From the NCBI GenBank assembly GCA_038380435.1, contig JAWZYU010000010.1, positions 46,720,135 through 46,784,134 on the forward strand: a stretch of 64,000 nucleotides of DNA. The letters are read 5' to 3'. The first letter of the stretch is position 1. The number at the start of each line of letters is the position of its first letter. A program made the position numbers and the translations under genes. Of this stretch, positions 57,528 through 64,000 are shown in pieces. The notes below the pieces were generated by a model. That model searched no databases and was not told the DNA's origin. It was given only the letters and a program-made list of their open reading frames with translations. Origin of the DNA: Ryuthela nishihirai. Its lineage: Eukaryota > Arthropoda > Arachnida > Araneae > Heptathelidae.

Positions 57528-59612
57528 CCATACGGGCAACATGACCAAACAGCGGAGTCTCTCTCTGCACAATATGCTGCTTAAAGGAGGTTGCAGACAC
57601 CTTTGCCTAACCTCATGATTAGTTACAAAGTTGAACCACCTAATACCCAAGATACTGCGTAAGCATCTAGAATCAAAAGCATCTAGTTTACTGTTATCTT
57701 GTTTACACAGCGTCCAAGTTTCACTACCATAACTAACCCTAGAAAGAACCAAACTATTATACAGTCTAATTTTAGTCTTTAGGTGTATACACCTATTTCT
57801 CCACAATCTCCATAGATTCTTAAAAGTCCCGGCAGCAATTCCTATTCGTCTGTTAATCTCATGCCGCACAACACCAGTATCAGTTACATAGCTCCCAAGA
57901 TAATTAAACTGTGACACCTGCTCAAGACTGCAACCATTAAGATTAACTGAATCACAACCTGCCTGACCAATTTTCATCACTTTAGTTTTCTCTCTGTTTA
58001 TAACCAAACCTACTCTACTACCAGTCTCATCAACAGCTCGAATGAAAGAGTTCATCTCATCAACATCATTTGCCAAAAGGGCTAAATCATCAGCATAATC
58101 TAAATCAGAAATTTTTGTATCTCCAGTCCATTTAAGGCCAAAATCTTTCCCTCGAAGTGAATTTCGCATAACATAATCAACAACCAAACTAAAGAGAAAA
58201 GGAGACAAAATGCACCCTTGTCGAACACCAGACGTAATGCTAAACCACATGCTACAAGACTTACCAACTCCCACACATGACTCAGTGTTATTATAGAGAG
58301 CTTTCATTATGTTAACTAACTTGTCTGGTATACCATATGATCTCACAATCAACCACAAATTATGACGATCAACAGAGTCGAAAGCCTTTTTGAAATCAAC
58401 AAAGCTAGCAACCAAAGGTTTCTGAAACTCTAAACATTTCTCAAGAATCTGCCTAAGTGAAAATATATGATCCACACATCCACTACCACTTCTGAATCCA
58501 CATTGCTCATCACACAATTGCCTGTCAACCAGATTCTTAATTCTATTAAGCACAATCATGGAAAGAACTTTACCTGGAACAGAGAGTAGGCTGATACCCC
58601 TATAGTTATCACAAGAACTGCGATCACCTTTTTTGAAAATAGGGATAATAATAGCTCTGGTAAAATCTTTAGGAACCATGCCTTTATCATAAAAGTTATT
58701 CAAAATTTCAGTCATCCAAGTGGTAACCAAAACATTCCCAGCTCTAAGCATTTCTGTAGTAATTTCATCTACCCCTGGGGATTTATGAAGTTTCAGTTTA
58801 GAGATAGCCAAACTAACTTCAGATTGTGTTATAGGGCCAACATTAAAGCTGCCAATGCATCTATCATCATTACAAACAATGGGAGTAGGACTAACCACAT
58901 TGTTTAGAACATCACTGAAATGCTCAGCCCACCTAGCCATGAGAGAATCCTCACCTTCTATAACCTTACCTTGTTTATCCTTGAATCCCTGTATGCCTGT
59001 CCGTTTTCTACCACATAAAACATTAACTATCTGGTACAGCTCTCTGCTGTTGTGCTGCCTAACTGCTTCCTCAGCTTTGTCAGCCAAGCTATCAAGCCAA
59101 AGATTTTTATCAGTAGCTAACTGATCCTTTACACGTTTATTAAGCTCTCTGTAATCTTTTCTATTAGGACTAGTAGGGTACTGATTAAGGACATTCCTGC
59201 AGTTCCTTCTTTCTGAAATAAATTCAATTGCCTTATCACTTAAATAATTCTGCCTCCTCTGCTCCTTTTTTCCTAAAAGAGTACTGTTAGTTTCCAAAAA
59301 AGCCTGTTTAAAATGGCCCCATTCTTCCTCAACTTCAGTATTAAGCAAACCATGACCGTCATAATGACTAAGTAACCTATCATGGTAAGCTTTAGCTATA
59401 ACTGGGTCATTCAGAGCTTCAGTATTAAAGGTAAATTTTTTAACTCTAGCACAACACTTTTTAAGTTTAAGTTGCAAGACACTTTTAACAAGGTAATGGC
59501 CAGATCCAATTTCTGCTCCCCTATATGCCCTGGTATTTCTAACAGAACTAGCCCATTTGCTGTTAATTAATATATAATCAATCATATTCCTATGCAGCCC
59601 ATCAGGTGAAAC
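57498..59612 (-). pseudogene. RTE LINE reverse transcriptase domain
   Basis: Continues from the endonuclease after the TGA. MIDYILINSKWASSVRNTRA begins the end of the nuclease fold; the usual SDH box reads GSGHYLV, so the catalytic Asp is changed to Gly. RT blocks follow: AIIIPIFKKGDRSSCDNYRG, CGFRSGSGCVDHIFSLRQIL, VASFVDFKKAFDSVDR, GVRQGCILSPFLFSLVVDYV and the active site LDYADDLALLAND. Then comes the C-terminal YGSETWTLCKQDNSKLDAFD. A frame change near 57520 shifts the last 65 or so codons to another frame. Confidence 0.9.
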
Positions 59613-59615
59613 TCA

Positions 59616-60188
59616 TGTGTATTTATGTATGTCGCAGTGTTTGTAATATGTGTTAGTTATTCTGAAACCATTTAGTTTACTTACCTGTAGGAGACGTTGC
59701 CCATTGCCATTGCAGCTACCAATACCAAAAGGGCCTATCACCCCTCCCCAAAGATCAGAGTCAGTACCAACTTTGGCATTGAAGTCACCAAGAACAAGGG
59801 TAATATCTCCTTTCTTGACAGAATTCAAAATATCCTGAAGTTGTCCGTAAAACCTATCCTTCTCATCCTCATCAGCATCCTCAGTGGGGGCATAACAGCA
59901 GATAACATTCAAGTCTTTAATGCTTGTCTGAAATTTTGCTGTAAGAAACCTTTCATTAATGCACTCATATCCTAGAAGAGCATCACTAGCATGTCTGCTG
60001 AGCAGCAGACCCACGCCTTGGTGATGCTTTCCATCCTCCCTCCCTGTAAAGAGAAATTTAAAGTTATTTTTAAGTATCTCACCTTTACCTGTCCATCTGG
60101 TCTCTTGCAACCCTAGAATATCTAGGTTATAGCTCTGGAATTCCTGCATGAGGACATCTAGAGAATAATCTCTATGTAATGTCCTCAC
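59616..60188 (-). pseudogene. RTE LINE endonuclease domain
   Basis: APE-like endonuclease start: GTWNVRTLHRDYSLDVLMQE (the frame stays open upstream of the first Met at 60188), then ILGLQETRWTGKGEI, VICCYAPTEDADEDEKDRFY and TLVLGDFNAKVGTDSDLWGG. These are the nucleic-acid and metal-binding motifs of the family. The frame ends at a TGA (59613-59615) where relatives have a Trp codon after HKYT, and then continues in the same frame into the RT part. The stop makes this copy defective. Confidence 0.88.
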
Positions 60189-60267
60189 GTTCCACGTTCC
60201 TGCAGAGAGAAAATGATTAGTAGGATTTTTAAAGAAATTAGGTTTATTGAGATTGGTAGGGCCAACA

Positions 60268-60608
60268 ATATCAAACAGCCCCCTGATCGCGACCCCAAGT
60301 GATCAGAAGTTTGGGGAAGGGATCCAAGTGAACAACTTCTGGGAGGCAGATGGAAGCCTCCCGTTAAAAACATCTAGAGTGTTTTTAATAACGTGCAAAG
60401 TGCATGACGCTTCTGAACACAGATTCACAGCTTACATCCCATCCGACCGACGGCGGCCTTTCGAAACCCATCAGTGTCTCCTTTCCTACCGAAAGCAGGG
60501 TGGAGGTTTAGAGGAGATAAATTTCAACACTGGCACAGTTGGGACTCGAACCTGAGGACTGCTGCAGATTACGAGCCTCATCCGCTAGAGACTGAGCCTA
60601 ACCCCCGC
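60268..60608 (-). repeat. SINE family A, diverged
   Basis: Minus copy abutting the RTE 5' end. It keeps 'gaggcagatggaagcctccc', 'gacggcggcctttcgaaacc', B box 'gttgggactcgaacctgagg' and the reverse A box 'actgagcctaacccccgcc'. Confidence 0.75.
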
Positions 60609-60820
60609 CTTCCAACATTAAGAAAAGCAGATTTTCTCTCAAATATGATTAACTATAAACGTCAGGATAATTAATTAATAGGAGAGAGGGAATAGAAGAA
60701 ACAATAATAAAAATCTAAATAGTGCTTATTAATTTGTTTATTGAACATTGATTATAAAATTAAAATTATAATGAAAATATTTTTTTTTCGTTTTAACCTA
60801 TTTAAATCGTCATTTTTTGG

Positions 60821-61222
60821 AGCTCGGGTTGGTTCAGACATCGTAATCTCTCGTGCGCCAGTCTAATATCTGAAGTTCCCAGATTCAAGCCTCACTTGGG
60901 ACAGCGTTGAGAATTAGCTCCGCTAATCCCCCCCCCTCCCACCTTACCCTCGATCAGAAACGGGACACCGATAGTCTTGGAAAGGTCGTGGTCCGTCGGA
61001 TGGAACAGAAAGCTATGACTCTGTGTGGAGGAGAGTCATACTCTGTACACCTTAAAGAACACACTGGAATACCCTGATGAGAGGCTTCCATCTGTCTTTT
61101 AGCAGCTGCTCAGTGAGTCCCCTTTCTCAACTTTTCTGATCCCTTGGGAGTCCCTGTAACCTAGCTATTTAGCCTTTTGTATGCAAAAAATGTGCCGCTC
61201 AGAGGTAAAACATCCCAACCCA
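60821..61222 (+). repeat. SINE family A, diverged
   Basis: Plus copy. The head is poorly kept ('ggttggttcagacatcg'), B box 'gattcaagcctcacttggg', body 'cttaaagaacacactgg', 3' end 'tgccgctcagaggtaaaaca'. No clean TSD. Confidence 0.75.
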
Positions 61223-61762
61223 ACTCATCTTCTATTACTTATTTTATCACAATTATAGGCAAAATCGGAAATGTAATTTATGATTGTACCCGAAGTTCTT
61301 AGTACTCTATTAATCCTGAGTAGTATGATCTGGGTTCGGTCCTTAGCTATTGGGTCCAGACCGTACCCGAACTCATATCAAGAAAGAATATCAAATTAGA
61401 CTCGCTCTATTTTCCTGTTTTAGGACACTTCCCTTTGTTGAAGTTGTACAATGAGCCTTTAATAACAATATTTAAAAGCAAATGTTCTTGTATTAAATAT
61501 AATTAGAGCGCGTTAAGTACTGTCTTTATTTTCATTAAATGAACAAATGAGTCAAATGTAAAAGTATTTAGTTATGAAATAGATAGCTGCCATTTTATTT
61601 GGTTAATTATATTTAATTTGCTACTGTAGAATGCTTTTTATATGATTTAAAACTGCAGAAGGCTTGTATTGAAACAAGTTCAAGTTTTAAACTCCATAAT
61701 CAGCATTTTAATAATTAGTATAATTCTACCAATGCAGTAGACAGATATACCCGCAACTAAGT

Positions 61763-62168
61763 GGGGCGGGGGTGGCTCAGTCGGTAGCGCGCCAGGATCG
61801 TGATCTGTAGTTCCCAGGTTCGAGTCCCAGCTGGGTCGGCGTTGAGATTTATCTCCGCAAATTTCCCCGCCTTGCCCACTGTCAGTAGGGGACACCAATG
61901 GGCTTGGAAAGGCCGCCGTCCGTCGGTTAAGCCGTAGTCCCGTGTGCGGGAGAGCAATGCCCTGTGCACGTTAAAGGACACGCTGGATGGCTTTGACGGG
62001 AGACTACAATCTGTCTCCCAACAGATGTTCCAGTGGGTCTCCTCCCCCAACCTTCCTTGCACACCATGGGCTAAATGGCCAGGTCACATGGACCCCGAAG
62101 GCTCAGGCCATTTAGCCCATGGTGTGCAAAAAAGTGCCGCTTAGAGGTAAAACAACCCAACCCAACCA
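61763..62168 (+). repeat. SINE family A with 3' inverted segment, ~10-bp TSD
   Basis: Full head ggggcgggggtggctcagtc, B box gttcgagtcccagctggg, flanks gcaactaagt (61753-61762) and gcaaataagt (62169-62178). Near the 3' end, 62057-62080 pairs perfectly with 62106-62129 (24 bp), showing that a piece of the tail was copied in reverse before normal synthesis continued. Confidence 0.88.
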
Positions 62169-62422
62169 GCAAATAAGTTACTGCTCTCCAAAAACATACA
62201 TGGATATATCCAGGAGATATCTACTTCCAAAGCTTTTGAAATTATCAGTTTCGGAATGTTAAAATGAAATTGAAACTGGATTTCACAAGAATAACATATA
62301 TTAAAAAAGCATGCAAAACCATTATGTAAGTTACTACGCAGTTGTGAATCTTTCAGTTTAAAGTATTCTTAACATATTTTAAAGAGGAGTACTGAGAAAA
62401 ATAAAAATATTGATCAATTTAC

Positions 62423-62486
62423 CCCAGGAATCTCCACATATGATGTCATGTGGGAAATCTGGATAAAAGCATTGAGGCTCCCAAGG
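62423..62486 (-). CDS. GARNL3: GARNL3-like exon A (5'-most exon seen)
   Basis: 64-bp exon. On the minus strand the acceptor reads cttttcag and the donor gtaaattg. It starts in phase 0 and encodes PWEPQCFYPDFPHDIICGDSWG, the last codon being split with the next exon. The block rich in W, P and C just precedes the CNH domain. The next exon lies 14.4 kb downstream, across the largest intron in the window. The exon before it must end in phase 0 and was not found up to base 64000. Confidence 0.8.
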
Positions 62487-62774
62487 CTGAAAAGTGGAAA
62501 ACAGTTCATAATAGAGATTAAAATTTTGCCAAAATGTAACAGAAATATACAACTAAATGATAAAAAAAAAAGTCAATTTTAAATATAATTATAAAATCAC
62601 ACATTGTGCAATTAAAGCAATGTGACGCGTTTGTTCTTCTGTTTGAATTTAGATTTAAGAAAAAGGAACATTAAAAATCATTTTTATTAAGTTCTTTTGT
62701 TTTAAATTACTGCCCAATGAAATAATAATTTAAGATTTAATAGTACCTTATCGTCTTTCATCCTTATACTAGAA

Positions 62775-63747
62775 TTATTGTAGATACTTAAATAAAAAAA
62801 ATCTGCAACCTGTCATTCCATAACTGTTTATATATTTTACATCTTTCAAATTTATGTGTTTATGTATTTTTCTTAAAATTTTGCAGATCAGAAAGCTTGA
62901 TATTGTAACATTAAAAAAAAAGGCAGGAAGAAGGTCATGATATCTGGAACACACGGAGTTGTTCAATATTGAATCCATTGGCATAACTACCATGTTTCCA
63001 ATATTCAGCTGAACCAGACCACTGCTCGACATTCTCACTCTTTGCTGTATTAGAAGCATACTATTAAATTTAACAGTTCAATAGTTATAAGAAATTTTGC
63101 GGAAAGTAAAACTCGAAGAGAAAATTATGTCAGATAGCACGTTTATAGTTATGTAATGTGATAGATGATAGAAGAAACTATGCAATCACGTATTTTCTGC
63201 TAAGAATTTCTCTGTTAGTGTTTGTTTCGTCTAATTTAGGAAGGCAGCCAATCTCAGAAAAACACGTAAAAAAAAATCATATGATGTGAAATCGTGTTAG
63301 TCAGACATAAAATTTCGCATAAAAATAATATAAAAAGTGGGGAATAAAAAAATATAGATAGTAATAGTAAAATAATATAAATAGTGGGGACTTAACTGAC
63401 ATATTTTTAATTTAATTCCTTCATTATGACTATACTTTGGTTAATGTTTTGTGCTTTTTATTTATGCATATTTTGTAAATTTAACTCATGATTACGAAAA
63501 CGTAACAATGATGGAAATGGAAACAAAACGTCAAAATGCAGTTTTACTATATGGTAAGCATATACCAGATTCTGAACAGGGAAATATTCCCCTCATACAC
63601 CTTGAAGTCGTTTCAGCAATTATAGGGGGCTTTTTCTTGAGTTTTTCAGTCGATCTTGCAATATTTCTTTGCGCTAACATACAACGATGTGCTCGTAAAA
63701 GTATAAACTCAACTTCTGTCACAACGAACAATCCAGTTTTATTATGA
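62775..63747. other. Right flank: two unassigned ORFs
   Basis: Plus strand 63451-63747 encodes 98 codons with a likely membrane segment (VVSAIIGGFFLSFSVDLAIF) and is followed by aataaa at about 63775, but has no recognised family. The minus strand at about 62950-63053 reads SENVEQWSGSAEYWKHGSYA after an 'atacag' acceptor-like site. It could be an exon, but no donor in the phase required by exon A was found. Both are tentative. Confidence 0.25.
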
Positions 63748-64000
63748 AACACTGAACTATTCCTACATATCAAGAATAAAATACACATTAACCAAAAAAT
63801 TTATATCAAGGTAGTATCGTTTACATGCCACTATAACATGCAACTACTGTTTTTAACCCCATCTTTTTTACCTTTATTAATGGGGAAAATCTGCATCATG
63901 CTTTCTATGGGCTAGCATCTATACATTCTGAAGAAAAGCAACCATACAGCTAGAAAAATTAAAAAACAACTCCCGTAGTAATGCAATGAAAATACTACTA

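Larger units (their letters stand above)
57286..60262 (-). mobile_element. RTE-type LINE, nearly full length
   Basis: Minus-strand non-LTR retrotransposon of about 3.0 kb: endonuclease and reverse transcriptase in one frame, a short 3' region ending 'ccatgggctacgg..' in reverse, and a (gat)n tail (catcatcatcatcat at 57290-57310 on the plus strand). Single ORF, APE endonuclease plus RT, and short tandem tail are RTE-clade traits. The 5' side meets a SINE A at about 60265. Confidence 0.9.
48033..62422 (-). other. Intron between GARNL3-like exons A and B (largest)
   Basis: 14.4 kb, containing the 7-kb inverted-repeat element, an almost complete RTE LINE and three SINE A copies. Between 48033 and 50131 there is a palindrome gaatcatatatgattc near 48365, reminiscent of piggyBac-type ends, a poly-C/AC run near 48876-48902, and otherwise AT-rich sequence. 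61223-61762 shows nothing. Confidence 0.6.
8790..62486 (-). other. GARNL3: Gene span (partial): GARNL3-like Rap/Ran-GAP domain protein, CNH region
   Basis: Ten minus-strand exons with AG acceptors and GT donors join in one open frame of about 344 codons. Every junction phase agrees (1,1,1,1,0,0,1,1,0,1 at successive exon ends), which is very unlikely by chance. The product matches my memory of the C-terminal citron-homology (CNH) region of vertebrate GARNL3, including the segments FQKLFEEGTSEFDFQWN and AFPYVMAFTSDTIEIRL. GARNL3 proteins carry an N-terminal Rap/Ran-GAP domain predicted to activate small GTPases, with the CNH domain as a likely interaction or regulatory module. The GAP exons would lie beyond 62487 to the right, and the 3' end lies left of 8790. 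No promoter, start codon or polyadenylation site of this gene is visible. GARNL3 is preferred over other CNH proteins (MAP4K, citron) because of the FQKLFEE and VCAFPY blocks. Confidence 0.85.

Noticed and set aside
62950..63053. An extra GARNL3-like exon (..SENVEQWSGSAEYWKHG..)
   Set aside because: It has an acceptor-like 'atacag' and coding flavour, but possible donors leave phase 1 while exon A needs phase 0; kept only as tentative.

Overview
The window is AT-rich, intron-dominated, repeat-saturated metazoan DNA. It carries spliced exons with GT/AG borders, tRNA-derived SINEs with target-site duplications (TSDs), LINEs of RTE, jockey-like and RNase-H-bearing (I-like) types, Tc1/mariner and hAT relatives, and many mini- and microsatellites. 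There is no operon-like or prokaryotic organisation. The transposon mix, with several IS630/Tc1/mariner lineages and a jockey-type LINE, suggests an arthropod, perhaps a chelicerate. That is inference and cannot be settled from this window.

One host gene runs on the minus strand through almost the whole window. Ten exons between 62486 (5'-most seen) and 8790 (3'-most seen) join in a single consistent reading frame of about 344 codons. They encode the citron-homology (CNH) region of a GARNL3-like protein (GTPase-activating Rap/Ran-GAP domain-like protein 3). The upstream Rap/Ran-GAP exons and the 3' terminal exon or exons were not found and presumably lie outside the window. Introns range from about 0.9 kb to 14.4 kb, and everything else described sits in introns or flanks of this gene.

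Left to right: 1-8.8 kb holds SINE fragments, a tRNA-like foldback, an hAT MITE with a perfect 8-bp TSD and a duplicated poly-C repeat. 8.9-20.3 kb has a broken Tc1 element with terminal inverted repeats (TIRs), a mariner remnant, a SINE-inside-SINE insertion and a decayed RNase-H LINE. 20.4-27.2 kb contains a 280-bp tandem array and a four-level nest of transposons (22.2-24.0 kb). 27.3-42 kb has a young SINE with a 14-bp TSD, an RTE 3' fragment, a jockey-type RT fragment, AT-rich tandem repeats and two related 15-bp minisatellites in opposite orientation. 42-48 kb has a transposase C-terminus and a SINE with an 11-bp TSD. 48-62.4 kb (intron 1) holds the most unusual object: a 7.0-kb segment bounded by long inverted repeats (50132-57154), enclosing a BED-zinc-finger-like ORF, a 1.6-kb AC-rich minisatellite and decayed coding traces. 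It is followed by a nearly complete RTE retrotransposon (57286-60262) and three SINEs.

No CRISPR, rRNA or convincing functional tRNA gene was seen. Family names for transposons come from protein motifs and ends read by eye, with no database search.
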